21,328 nt of DNA from Alectoria sarmentosa (Eukaryota; Ascomycota; Lecanoromycetes; Lecanorales; Parmeliaceae): NCBI GenBank assembly GCA_009733775.1, contig WOGZ01000459.1, forward strand, positions 1 to 21,328, written 5' to 3'. The notes below the pieces were generated by a model, which worked only from the letters and a program-made list of their open reading frames with translations, did not search any database and had not been told where the DNA came from. Of this stretch, positions 9,660 through 18,602 are shown in pieces (position 1 is the first letter of the stretch; each line of letters begins with the position of its first letter). Made by a program: the position numbers and the translations under genes.

Positions 9660-10040
9660 CATTTAATTTTTATATCTTTAAAACGATTCTTTGCATTTTT
9701 AATAAAAATATCGTTCGATTCAATAATTAAATCGTTAACGAAAAAGATAATTTCTTTTTATTTATCGAATTAATAAACGTTTTTAAATTAATTTCTTTAT
9801 TATTTCATTATTTGAAATTAAAAAAAAATTGTGTGATAATGTTATTAAGAAATTTATAATAATTATAAAACTTATATAATAAAACACGTTTATAAATTAA
9901 ATATATTGAATTTAAAATACTCGATTATTACATTTTTAAAAACGAATATAACGATAAACGTTATTATATATCATATATATCTTTTGCTTCGTTTAATTCG
10001 AACAATTTATATACTTTTTTTCGACGATTTAATATTTAAT
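9660..10040 (-). pseudogene. Ty1/copia-like reverse transcriptase remnant
   Basis: On the minus strand KKVYKLFELNEAKDIYDI (about 10020-9967) matches the copia RT block K-V-x-[KR]-L-x-K-[AP]-L-Y-G-L-x-[EDQ]-[AS]-x-x-x-W, with Gly and Trp positions altered by G-to-A. About 75 residues later IIFFVNDLIIESND (about 9740-9700) stands where copia has Y-V-D-D; the first Asp is Asn and the second is kept. Then KNAKNRFKDIKIK follows, as in the helix after the D-D box. The two motifs are in different frames, so an indel lies between them. Their order and rough spacing fit copia rather than gypsy. Evidence is by eye and the block is strongly mutated. Confidence 0.5.
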
Positions 10041-10300
10041 TCGCTTAATCTTTAACATAACGATTAAAGAATTATAAAATTAATTTTTATAATAAATCGA
10101 TTTATATTTATAATCGAAAATCTTCGTTAATAATTAATTATATATAATCTTAAATCGAATCATTAATAAAATCGATTTATTTATTATAATTTTAAACGAT
10201 TTATCAAAAAAATAATCGAGTCACTCGATTAAATATATTAAAAATAAAATTATTAAATAAAAACTTTTTATATAACAATAAAAATAAATTATATACGTAT
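10041..10300 (-). other. Upstream part of the copia-like remnant, no firm motif
   Basis: The frame continues upstream of the RT motif with frequent stops. Cytosine is still present in CpG, so the stretch looks like former coding DNA. I could not identify the integrase or the start of RT. Confidence 0.3.
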
Positions 10301-12120
10301 AGAAAACAAGCAGAGTTCGCTTAATCGACGTTATTTAAATTCGTTTCGTTTTCATTTATCTTAAGTATTATAAATTTAATTTATAAATTTTAATATATAT
10401 ATATATATATATATATTATAAATAAAACTTAAATCTTGAAATCTAAGAATTATTTAAAAATAATTTACATTTAATTTAATAATTAAAATATATTTTATTT
10501 ATTTTATTTCATTTTTAATATTTTATTTTTAACAATTTTTTTTTTATATTTAAAATATATATTAATATTATCGAAATTTTATTTTTATAACTTCAAATAA
10601 CTTTATAAAAAAACATTTTTAATGTTATATTTATTTTTAAAATATATAATATTTAATAATATTTATTTCGTTTATATTAAAATTTAAAATATAAATACTA
10701 TTTTAATATTTTTAATATGATAATTATATAATTAATATTTAAATTAATATTAATAAATTTCAAGTCTTTTTTAAATTAATATTAAATATTAATTTAATTT
10801 AATTTATTTAAAAAATCGAGATATAATTAATCGTTTATATTTTAATATAAACGAAGTATTAACTATATTAAATATTTTATAAAAGTCGTTTATATATATA
10901 ATAATAATAAATTAAATTATGAAATTAAAATTAAAATTTAATATTTATAAATTTGAAATCTTAATTAAGAAAATTATTAAATAATAAAAAAAATTAAAAA
11001 AAAAATTAAAATTAAAATTATAAAAAGTTTTATAATAAAAAGTTTTTCTTTTCTTTTATATTATATTAATTAAAGTTAAAATTTATTATATTTATTACCT
11101 CGTTAATTTATTATTAATATTTATTATATATATATTAAAAAATATATTTATTAATAACTTTGTTTATAAAGAAAATTTATATTAAATAATATATATAATT
11201 ATAAAAATATTATAATAATATAATTTGTAATTAATAATTTTAATAATTAATATAAACGTTTTTTTTTTAAATTTTGTTTACATAAATTTATTACTTAATT
11301 ATTTGAAAAATACGTATATTTTATATTTTATATAAATTAAAAGTATTTAAAACTTTATATAAATAATGTTAATTAAATTTTAAATCTATAAATGATTATA
11401 CGAATTAATTTAATCTTTTTCGTTTATAGCGAAAAGTTTTTAAACTATTTTTAAAGTTATTTATATTGAGAAATTGTTTAAATATATTAATATATATATT
11501 TATTTTTTATTTTCATTTTTTTATTAATAATAATAATAAAATTTAAATATATTAAAAAAATTATAATTAATTATAATAATAAAATAAAAATAAAAATAAA
11601 ATATATATATAAAGTTTATATAAATTCATATTTATTAATAACGAAAAAAATGGGTTTTTTGTATAAAATATTTATTTTTTATATAAATTAAAATAGTTAA
11701 AATGAAATCGTATAACTTTAAATTAATAATTTGTTAATTTTTATATAAATGATTTATATAAATTATTATATACGTATTTTAAAAGAAAAACTTATTTAGG
11801 TTTTTTAATTAAAAATTAAAAGGTGAATTATAATCTCGCGTTAAATTATTTTCGAATCTTTTTATAATTGCGTATTAAATATTTTATAAAATTATATTTT
11901 TTATAATAAATTAAACTTTTTATTTTATAACATTTAAAAAAAAACTCAATAAATAATATATATATATAATTTATTCATTACGTTATTAAATTATAATTTT
12001 ATTTTTTCTTTTATATATTATATATTTTTATATTTTTTATTTTAATCTTTTTCTTTATTATATATAATTTAAATAAAAAATAATTTTAATTTTAATTTTA
12101 ATTTTTCATATATAAATTAA
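10300..12120. other. Almost pure A+T stretch without recognisable genes
   Basis: Many 60-base lines contain only two to four G or C bases, clearly fewer than in the retrotransposon bodies, and even CpG is rare. Short A-rich and T-rich runs, (AAATT)-type repeats near 10980-11030 and their complement near 12080-12105, and a loosely inverted pair around ACGTATA (11310) and TATACGTA (11772) occur. No open frame or conserved motif was found. It could be very old RIP-saturated repeat DNA or an A+T-rich spacer. Confidence 0.6.
10392..10417. repeat. (AT)n microsatellite
   Basis: About a dozen uninterrupted AT dinucleotides, immediately before an almost pure A+T stretch. Confidence 0.9.
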
Positions 12121-12911
12121 TAAAGTAACTTAAATATTTCGAAAATGTTTAAATTACTTTATTTAAATTCATAATTATAAAAGAATTATTATTATATCAT
12201 TTTTATTTTATTCTTTAATTAATCGATTTAAACGTTATGAATTAACGATAATTTCGCTTCGAGATAGCGACTTTTTAATTCTTTTATTTATATTAATATT
12301 CGCTATTATCGTAATATTACGAATTTTATTAAAACGTAATATTTAAATATAAATTATTTAATTTTTGAATTTTGTTTTATATAAACACGAAATTTAAATT
12401 AATATAAAATATAAAATCGAAGTTTATAATATTATTAACGTTATATCGTTATATAAAAAGAAAAAATATTTATTCGTTATTATAAAAAGATTAAATAAAC
12501 AATTTATTATATTAATAACTTAATTATGCTTTATTAAAAAAATGTTAATAAATTATAATTACGTTATAAGAATTTTTTTAAAATATTAAATTATGAAAAA
12601 TTATATATAAAAAACTTTATATTATAATAATTAAATGATAAACGCATTAAAAAATGTTTTATTATAATTATTTGAAATTTTTTAAATTTCGTATAAGTTA
12701 TTTCGCAAATCTTTTTTATTATTATTTTAATAATAAATTATATGAAGATTTTATCGTAAAAGACTTTTTTAACATTTATAATTATTAACTTCGTTAAAAG
12801 TTTTCTTAATAAATCGTATTACGTTTTTTTATGTTTATAAGATTTATTTAATTCGATATATTATAATAATTATAAATCGAAGATTTAAGTTTATATTAAT
12901 TTGAAAAAGAT
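12121..12911. other. RIP-affected DNA left of element B, unidentified
   Basis: CpG becomes more frequent again, suggesting former coding or repeat DNA. Partly open segments occur on the plus strand (LINRFKRYELTIISLRDSDF near 12215) and at 12650-12785 (FRISYFANLFYYYFNNKLYE), but neither matches a family I can name. Element B inserted at the right end of this stretch. Confidence 0.35.
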
Positions 12912-13229
12912 TGTTACGAAAGACTTTAATTATAAGGCGTATTATTTACGTCGCTAAGCAGACGCAAATAAATAAATATATATAAAAGACGTAATATCAT
13001 TATTAAGTTTAATGATTAAATTGTGTGATAAAATTAATCTTTAAAAATTAAAAGAAAACCTCGAAGCATATTAAATAAATATATATTTATTAAACATTTT
13101 TATCAGCGAGGTAATTGCGAGATTAATTCAATTGAATTTAAATTTTGCAATTTTCATAAAAATTTATAAAAGATAACGTCACGATAACGTATATTTTATA
13201 TAAAACGCATGCGATTATTCGATTTAATA
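12912..13229 (-). repeat. Element B 3' LTR
   Basis: 318 bp and the less mutated copy in places: it keeps CCTCGAAGCATATT, where the 5' copy has TTTTGAGATATATT. Elsewhere it is the more mutated one. Differences are almost all transitions in both directions, showing that the copies were hit independently. The TGTTACG start on the plus strand (ACA end on the coding strand) is clear here, whereas the matching end of the other copy is altered. Confidence 0.93.
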
Positions 13230-13232
13230 ATT

Positions 13233-13246
13233 GTTTTCTCTTTTAA
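13233..13246 (-). other. Candidate polypurine tract of element B
   Basis: On the minus strand AAAAGAGAAAAC lies three bases upstream of the 3' LTR. This is where LTR elements have the purine-rich primer for plus-strand DNA synthesis. It is one of few stretches here with several G bases among A and no pyrimidine; a purine tract on the coding strand would be partly protected from C-to-T change. Confidence 0.6.
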
Positions 13247-13731
13247 ATTTTGATTTTTAAATGTTTATATTAAAAAAAGAATTTTATATAATGTTTATTA
13301 AAAAAATTTCAAATTTTATAAAGAAAATAAAAGAAAAGAGTTATTATAGCGTTATCGTTTCTATAACGCAACATTATAATTCGTAATAAAATAATTTTTT
13401 AACGTTGAGCAATAATAATAATTATATTATATTATTATTTTTATAACATTTTTTTAAAGTGTTAAATCATAAACATTTTTAATAAAGCGACGTAATCGAT
13501 AGAATTTTTTTTTTATCATGTGCATTCGTTTATTTAATTTTTGATAACGATGTTTCAATTATAATAATTTCGTTTTTTTTATTTTAGAAAATAATAATAA
13601 AATTGAGAGGTGACGTGTTTTATAAATATTATAATAATAATATACATTCATTAACGTTGCTAAAACGCGCGTTGTTATTCAATATTCGTTCATCATCGCA
13701 TCGCGGCGTTAAGCTATACATAAAAGCTCAA
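13247..13731. other. Element B 3' region, part next to the LTR
   Basis: No open frame is recognised. The segment 13590-13720 is comparatively GC-rich for this window (AAACGCGCGTTG, CATCATCGCATCGCGGCG) and retains CpA and TpG, so it is less mutated than pol. It ends at the long T tract. Confidence 0.5.
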
Positions 13732-13754
13732 TTTTTTTTTTTTTTTTTTTTTTT
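13732..13754. repeat. 23-base T tract (A tract on the coding strand of element B)
   Basis: An uninterrupted run of 23 T follows AAAAGCTCAA. On the minus strand it is a poly(A) run, which might mark the 3' end of a retroposed sequence inside the 3' region of element B, or a slippage-expanded homopolymer. No flanking duplication was found. Confidence 0.9.
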
Positions 13755-14346
13755 ATAATTTCTTTTATCTTATTCGTGAATGTTTAATTTAATTATACGA
13801 TAATAATAACATTATAATTAATTTCGCATATAATTTTCTCATCATAATATAAATTTAAGATTATTATAAATATCGCAATTTCGTCGTTTACGTTTGATGA
13901 TTTCATTAACACGTTTTGTAAATATTTTATATAATAAAATAATAACATCAATATTAATAATAATAGCATCATCATTATTATCAATATTATTAATAATAAA
14001 TTTATTATCGTTTAATAATTATGATTATTAATTATCGATTATTTTATTTTATTATCGCTTAATAATCGATATCGTTAATAATTTATAATAATTGATTTAT
14101 TATATAAAATTTGTTTTTATAAAAAAGATGATCTTTATATTCGCGATAGATTTTTTTTTTTATATTGAATATAAAATAATTAAATGTGATATCGATTATT
14201 ATATTGAGATTTCGCTTATTTATTAAGATAAAGTGCGAAGAAATTTGCGACGTATATAACGTTATAATTTGATATTTGATTTTGCTCGCGCACGAACGTA
14301 TATTAATAAAAAGATTATTTAATAATATAAGTGATAAGGGCGCATA
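13755..14346. other. Element B 3' region, trinucleotide-rich part
   Basis: Runs of ATT/TAA/ATC units occur at 13930-14000. CpA is retained far more than in pol (CATCAATATTAATAATAATA and CATCATCATT in 13946-13976). Minus-strand open stretches (13793-13984, 14083-14457) are hydrophobic or low-complexity and not in the pol frame. I see no family resemblance and treat this as untranslated or of unknown origin. Confidence 0.4.
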
Positions 14347-14625
14347 ATGATGATAGCTTCGATTGTTTTTATTATTATTATTAATTTGCAATGTAAGTTC
14401 GACGTAACAAATAAACGTATCGACGAATTGAAGAATATAAATATATTTTTGAATCAAAAATTTAATAATTTATGTGAATTCGAAAAGAAATTGACGAAAG
14501 ACGATAAATCTTTTTTAAAAAATTTGAAATCGAATGTTATTTTAATGAATGATTTTATAAATAACGATAACGTTAAGTTATCGACTTTTTTTAAAAGATT
14601 CGTTCTCGATTTGATGTTCGATTAA
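14347..14625 (+). CDS. Unidentified 92-codon open frame, antisense to element B
   Basis: ATG at 14347 (a second ATG follows at once) to a TAA at 14623-14625. The product begins with a hydrophobic stretch of about 12 residues (IASIVFIIIINL, residues 3-14) that could be a signal peptide or membrane anchor. It is followed by a hydrophilic, probably helical part rich in Lys, Asn and Asp (KRIDELKNINIFLNQKFNN, EKKLTKDDKSFLKNLKSN). Two pairs of stops lie in frame just upstream. It is antisense to the retrotransposon, in its long 3' region, in a stretch less mutated than pol. I recognise no domain. It may be a chance frame, a captured host fragment or an antisense accessory ORF; an overlapping 124-codon frame on the other strand makes chance more credible. 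No ribosome-binding logic applies in a eukaryote. Confidence 0.25.
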   Translation: MMIASIVFIIIINLQCKFDVTNKRIDELKNINIFLNQKFNNLCEFEKKLTKDDKSFLKNLKSNVILMNDFINNDNVKLSTFFKRFVLDLMFD

Positions 14626-14999
14626 AAAATTTATGATATCGAAAGAACGTGATAAAATTAAATAACGATTTATTTTTACGATAGCGTTAATATAAAAAGC
14701 TTAAAATAATCTTTTTAATGATATTTTTAAATATTCTTTTTAAGAATCATATATATATATAATAACATATATTTTAATACGACACACTCTCGTTATAATA
14801 TTTCATAATTTAAATAATAAATAATAATATCATTTTTCAACATATATGTTTATTATAGCAAAAATTTAAGAACGCGCTTATAATAAAAATATCGTTTTTA
14901 AACATTATAATCTTCGATGAGCATTCAAGTTTTATCACGTTATTTTCGTTTATTACGCGATAATGTTTTATATAATTAATTAAGCTTTTCAAAATCGAG
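14626..14999. other. Element B, stretch between pol end and the antisense open frame
   Basis: The stretch is stop-rich in all frames that I followed. The minus-strand open stretch 14837-15052 is not in the pol frame and overlaps the chromodomain end, so it is not counted as a gene. Confidence 0.4.
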
Positions 15000-15195
15000 C
15001 TCTTTATTTTATTATTTTCGTTTATTATTCGATTATTTATTAAAAGCATCAATTAAATCGTTAATATTTAAAATATTCTCATTTGATATTTATTAATTAT
15101 ATTTATTATTTTAATTAATTCATTTAATTTTATATTAAACGTCTTTTTTGTTTTTAATTTTATTAATAATTTTTTCGATCTTTCACATTTTATCG
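15000..15195 (-). pseudogene. Element B pol: chromodomain
   Basis: The frame of integrase continues with M-stop-KIEKIINKIKNKKDV, then stop-YKIK-stop-IN-stop-NNKYN, then ISNENILNINDLIDAFNK. This reproduces the chromodomain layout: [WY]-E-[VI]-E-x-I-[VL]-[DN] first strand, W-Y-x-V-K-W strand, G-[WY] turn, then a W and a C-terminal helix N-L-x-N-A-x-x-[LI]-[VI]-x-x-F. Every stop falls where an aromatic Trp would stand, which abolishes the cage that binds methylated histone H3. In chromoviruses this domain steers integration to heterochromatin. It lies at the very end of pol and is the better preserved of the two chromodomains in this window. Confidence 0.82.
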
Positions 15196-15599
15196 TTATT
15201 TATAAAATTAAAAATTTATATAAATGAAACATTCGTTTTATTCGCGCATTCGCGATGATAATAAAATTTAAATAACGATATATAAAAGATATTATGAATT
15301 TTATAAAAAGAAGATAATAATAATCGATACGTTTGCGCGCTTATCTTATTCGTGATTCGAAAAAATTTCACGAATTTATGAAATAACTTTTTATTTGAAT
15401 ATTTTTATTTAAGATTTTTAATCGTTAACATTATTAAATCGTTTATTTTATAATTTTGAAATTAATACGATTTATTATATTATTTGATTTAAATTACGAT
15501 AACGTTTCGAAGGCGATTCGTAATTTCATTTTATAATGTTTATAATCTTTTTATTTTGTTATTTATAACGAATATTTCTTTTTTAATAAAATCGTTTTT
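15196..15599 (-). pseudogene. Element B pol: integrase C-terminal (GPY/F-type) region
   Basis: After the core the frame reads FIKKEIFVINNKIKRLY, then NEITNRLRNVIVI, NYKINDLIMLT, KKLFHKFVKFFRITNKISAQ, TYRLLLSS and IHNIFYISLFKFYYHR. This is the known succession of the Ty3/gypsy integrase tail: an amphipathic helix, the D-x-V-x-L strand, K-L-x-x-[KR]-[FY]-x-G-P-[FY], A-Y-x-L-x-L-P and H-x-V-F-H-V-S-x-L-x-P-Y. Gly and Pro of the G-P-F motif are changed to Lys and an aromatic residue. The region stabilises integrase on DNA and leads into the chromodomain. Confidence 0.88.
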
Positions 15600-16110
15600 A
15601 ATTTTTTATCGAATTTCAAAATGATAATTATATATTAAAAAAAACGATGTTATTTCGATAAAGAAATGTTAATTGTTTATATATGCAAATTTTGTTATAA
15701 ATAATAATTTGACTTAATTCGTTTATTTATTATTAACAAACACACGCAAAAAATGTTTCAACATTTGATTTTATTATTTAATTTATTTATTAATTTATAA
15801 ATGAAAAGCGATGCTTAAACGTCGCTTAATTTTGAAATGAAAATAAATAATTGATTAAAAATTATTGATAAATATAAAATCTCGATTATTAATAATATTA
15901 TTTAATATATTATAACGATATATTATTTCATTATAAAACATTTTCGTTAACATAATAACATCGATCGTGATTTTTATAAATAAATATTTAATTATTTTTA
16001 TAAATCGATTTATTATTATTAAAATGACGTTATATATAACGTTTTTAAATTTGTTTAATAACAAGCTCGTAATGAAGTTTATAAAAAGTTTTTTTTATAA
16101 TTTTATGATA
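15600..16110 (-). pseudogene. Element B pol: integrase catalytic core
   Basis: KLFINFITSL holds the first catalytic site, normally D in M-D-F-I-T; it is Asn (codon 16077-16079). NVILIIINRFIKIIKYLFIK follows, then MFYNEIIYRYNILNNIINNR, where the second catalytic Asp of S-D-R-G is Asn (15885-15887). KIKRRLSIAFH precedes the Q-T-D-G-Q-T-E-R site, in which Gln and Arg codons are stops and the third catalytic residue Glu is Lys (AAA, 15777-15779). LKHFLRVFVNN, then VKLLFITKFAYINN and FFLIYNYHFEIR complete the core. Spacing and order are full length for fungal gypsy integrases. All three DDE residues are gone, so this copy could not integrate. Confidence 0.95.
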
Positions 16111-16400
16111 ACGAAAAGCGAATTAAACTCGTTATACGATCGATATCGCGATAACTTCGTTCATTAACATATGTTATAAATTTTTATATACTTTATAATT
16201 TTCTTTAAGAATTCATTTTAATAATATTTTCGAATAAAAACTTTATGCGTTTTCATAATATTAAAATGTTTAAATAACGAATTATTATAATAACGATTAA
16301 TGAGTTTTTTTTTAATAACATTATTTTTAAAAATATAAAAACGATTATTATATCGTAATAATCTTTTAAAATCAAAAATTTATTTTTTGTTACGTTTTTG
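16111..16400 (-). pseudogene. Element B pol: integrase zinc-binding domain
   Basis: FDFKRLLRYNNRFYIFKNN is the leader strand (G-L-L-x-[YF]-x-[GN]-R-[IF]-Y-[IV]-P). KLINRYYNNSLFKHF is the H-H-D-x-P-x-x-G-H-x-G site with the leading His now Tyr, while the His near the end remains. VFIRKYY-stop-NEF is the R-x-x-Y-W-W/P-G segment, with the Trp codon a stop. YIKIYNIC-stop-stop-TKLSRY is the C-x-x-C-Q-x-x-K site with the first Cys now Tyr and the second kept. The HHCC domain helps the enzyme bind LTR ends. Confidence 0.9.
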
Positions 16401-16879
16401 ACGTCGTCTTAATAACGTATTAAAATTAATACGAAATAAGCGCATTTAATTATTATAAAATTATAATTTTCGAATTAATTTTTTCATTGATCGATGCGAT
16501 TTGTTATACGCAATTTTAAATGCGACTTTAATTTTTCTTTTTAAAATAATTATTTAAATATTTGCAATTTGAAATGTAAACGTTATTATAATGATTATTT
16601 TTTTGTTTTTTTAAAATAATTTCTCGTTAATTTAAAGCGTAAATTTGTTTTAAAGTGTCGATAATAATTTGATATTTAATAACGATGTTTTCTCGTAATT
16701 AGGGCGTCGCGATAACGCATCGATAAAATTCAATTTTTTAATTTAATAAAAAATTTTAAAATCGTAAGCGATTAATTTTAAGATTTATCGAATTTGTTTA
16801 AAATTAAGCTTTTTTTATTTAAAAAACTTTTTAAAATTATTATAATTGATTCACATTTCGATATAATAAATATTATTTT
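16401..16879 (-). pseudogene. Element B pol: RNase H to integrase linker
   Basis: This stretch contains the end of RNase H and the segment before the integrase N-terminus. NFNTLLRRRQKRNKK, near 16420-16380, is in the pol frame. I did not resolve the RNase H histidine and last acidic residue. Stops are common. No extra insertion is evident. Confidence 0.55.
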
Positions 16880-17240
16880 TTAAATAATATCGTTATTATT
16901 TCATTATTATTACGATAATAAACAATTTTTGATTATAAATTTCATAATTTTGTTTAATAGAAATCATTTTTCGAGATTAAAAGGCAATAAGGCGTTAATA
17001 TTTATATTTATTTTATTAAATAAACATAATCTCGAAATTAAAATTAAAAATATTAATTTTTACACGCAATTTCGTTTTCAGATTATAATAACGCAAAAAC
17101 GACGTTTTTGAAAAAGTGCGTTTTAATTATAAAAACGTTTTTTCAACGCCTTCGAATCATATAAAAAATTTAAACTTTTTATCGTTTTTATTATTTTTTA
17201 ATAAATTAATTAATGACGCAATTATGATGAAATAATTATA
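16880..17240 (-). pseudogene. Element B pol: RNase H, N-terminal part
   Basis: ASLINLLKNNKNDKKFKFF, then FEGVEKTFL and LKRTF match the thumb/connection of gypsy pol (P-L-T-x-L-L-K-x-x-K-x-x-x-F-x-W and A-F-x-x-L-K). LRYYNLKTKLRVKINIFNF is the first RNase H strand, H-Y-D-P...x-V-E-T-D-A-S-D-F, with Asp residues now Asn. SRKMISIKQNYEIYNQKLL fits S-R-K-[ML]-[ST]-P-A-E-x-N-Y-E-I-x-D-K-E-L-L, with several acids changed. The open plus-strand stretch 16929-17111 is the shadow of this domain. Confidence 0.9.
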
Positions 17241-18000
17241 AATAAATTATTAATAAAAATTTATAAAGTTTAAAAAGATTTGTATTTTTCGATAATTTTT
17301 TAATTTAAATTAAATTTTTAATGATTATTATTCGCTTTTAATTCATCGTAACGTTTTTAATAAATATAATAAATTTTAAAAATTCAATTTATTTAATATA
17401 AAATTAATATTTTTTTAAATTAATATATAATTGAAATTGATATAATCGTTTAAGCATTTATTTAACGTGTTATTAATATTTTAATGTATCGACGTTATAA
17501 ATTAAAATATTATTTAAATACATTATATAAATAACATTTATTAAATCGATAAAAGTTTTATTAATATATATTTAAAATGTAATTGAAGCATTAATTAATT
17601 TAAAAAATATAATCAAATATTCGAAATGATTATAACGAATTCGAAACGCAATTTTTCATTTATCATTTTTTTTAATTCGAATTTTATAATAAATATTTTT
17701 TAAATTTAATTTCGTAAAAATTTTATCGTCATATAAGCGATTTAATGTTTTCGTAATCAAAAATAATGAATATCGATTTTTAATAATCATTATATTCAAT
17801 TTTTTATAATTTACATATAAACGCAATTTATCGTTTTTTTTAAATATGAATAAAATCGGCGCTTTTGCGAAAAAAGTTGAATATCAAATTCAATTTTTGT
17901 GAAAAACACTTTTCAAATATCATCGTAATTTCGATAATTTCGTTTGAAATAAATTATATAAAAACTTATATAACGACTTTTTATCATTTTTAATTTTAAT
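17241..18000 (-). pseudogene. Element B pol: reverse transcriptase
   Basis: LFQTKLSKLR-stop-YLKS leads into the S-x-S-P-x-[AG]-A-P-I-L-F block. APILFIFKKNDKLRLYVNYK, then KKLNIMIIKNRYSLFLI, TLNRLYDDKIFTKLNL and IRYNHFEYLIIFF give successive palm and finger blocks, with V-D-Y now VNY and the catalytic Asp in the F-T-K-L-D-L block now Asn. NVIYIMYLNNILIYN (about 17535-17491) is the catalytic Y-L-D-D box with both Asp codons changed to AAT (17512-17514 and 17509-17511). LYINLKKY and IEFLKFIIFIKNVTMN follow. One frame holds from about 18000 to 17281; at 17280 the reading moves to the adjacent frame. The 54 codons around 17867-17706 are stop-free. The closest match is the typical fungal chromovirus RT. 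Confidence 0.96.
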
Positions 18001-18230
18001 AATATAATTTTTTTATTTAAATATAAATAAGATTTCAATCTTTTTTTTGAAAAAAACGTTTTTATATTTCAATAATTTTTTAAAAATCTTTAAATCAAAC
18101 ACGTTTTTTTTTTCGCTTCGCGTTATCACAGCGTATACGATTATAAACATATTAAACTTTTTATCGATATTCGTAACGAATTGATTAAGTTTCTTAATTT
18201 AAATCTTTTTAAAATTAATTTTAAATCTTC
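18001..18230 (-). pseudogene. Element B pol: protease to RT linker
   Basis: KIFKKLLKYKNVFFKKKIEI, then ILFIFK, corresponds to the common segment before gypsy RT, where a Y-x-x-[FL]-x-D-V-F-x-[KE] helix is followed by L-P-P-H-R-x-x-D-H. NDKKSLYKFLYNLFQ leads into RT. It is in the RT frame. Confidence 0.8.
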
Positions 18231-18545
18231 ATTAAATCGCTTTAAGGTCAAATAATATATATAATTAATTTAAAATAAATATACTTAAAACGACGTTAAA
18301 ATCTTTTTGATTAATGATATAAAATAATGTTTTATATTATTTACTTTAATTTTAATTATCGATTAATTAATAATTTAACATATAAACGTTATAGCAATAT
18401 ATGTTTTAATTATTTAACATTTTCAACGTTAACAAAATAACGTTATTATAAAATTATAAATTTTATTAAATTATAAATATTTATAATATTAAATTAACAT
18501 AAATTTTAAAATTAAACAAAATAATGAATTGTTTCGATTTATTTT
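18231..18545 (-). pseudogene. Element B pol: aspartic protease remnant
   Basis: In the RT frame, NFKIYVNLIL precedes the place where the D-[ST]-G-A site is expected, but the site itself is destroyed (L-I-L-stop-I). NNVILLTLKMLNN-stop-NIYCYNVYML and later INQKDFNVVLSIFILN (about 18311-18267) fit the strand ending in H-[DN]-[VI]-[IV]-L-G-[IM]-[PD]-W-L found at the end of gypsy proteases. Role: processing of the polyprotein. Because the active-site residues cannot be read, the assignment rests on the C-terminal strand and on position between gag and RT. Confidence 0.65.
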
Positions 18546-18602
18546 AAATTATAATTTATTCTTTCATAATGATAAAAAAAATGATTTTTATTTTTTGTTT
18601 TT

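Noticed and set aside
10392..10417. (AT)n run as a replication origin or centromere core
   Set aside because: A dinucleotide run in A+T-rich DNA is not evidence of either, and no further element supports it.
13793..13984. Minus-strand open frame of 63 codons
   Set aside because: Its first third is a translation of an ATT/ATC-type repeat; there is no domain and no support from position.
14083..14457. Minus-strand open frame of 124 codons in the 3' region of element B
   Set aside because: It is not in the pol frame, is rich in Ile, Asn and Tyr without a recognisable domain, and overlaps the plus-strand frame 14347-14625. At most one of the two is likely to be real, and composition favours the plus-strand one slightly.
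14837..15052. Minus-strand open frame of 71 codons
   Set aside because: It is in a different frame from pol and partly overlaps the element B chromodomain.
15967..16167. Plus-strand open frame of 66 codons
   Set aside because: It lies opposite the integrase core of element B, whose motifs are unmistakable.
16929..17111. Plus-strand open frame of 60 codons
   Set aside because: It lies opposite the RNase H domain of element B.
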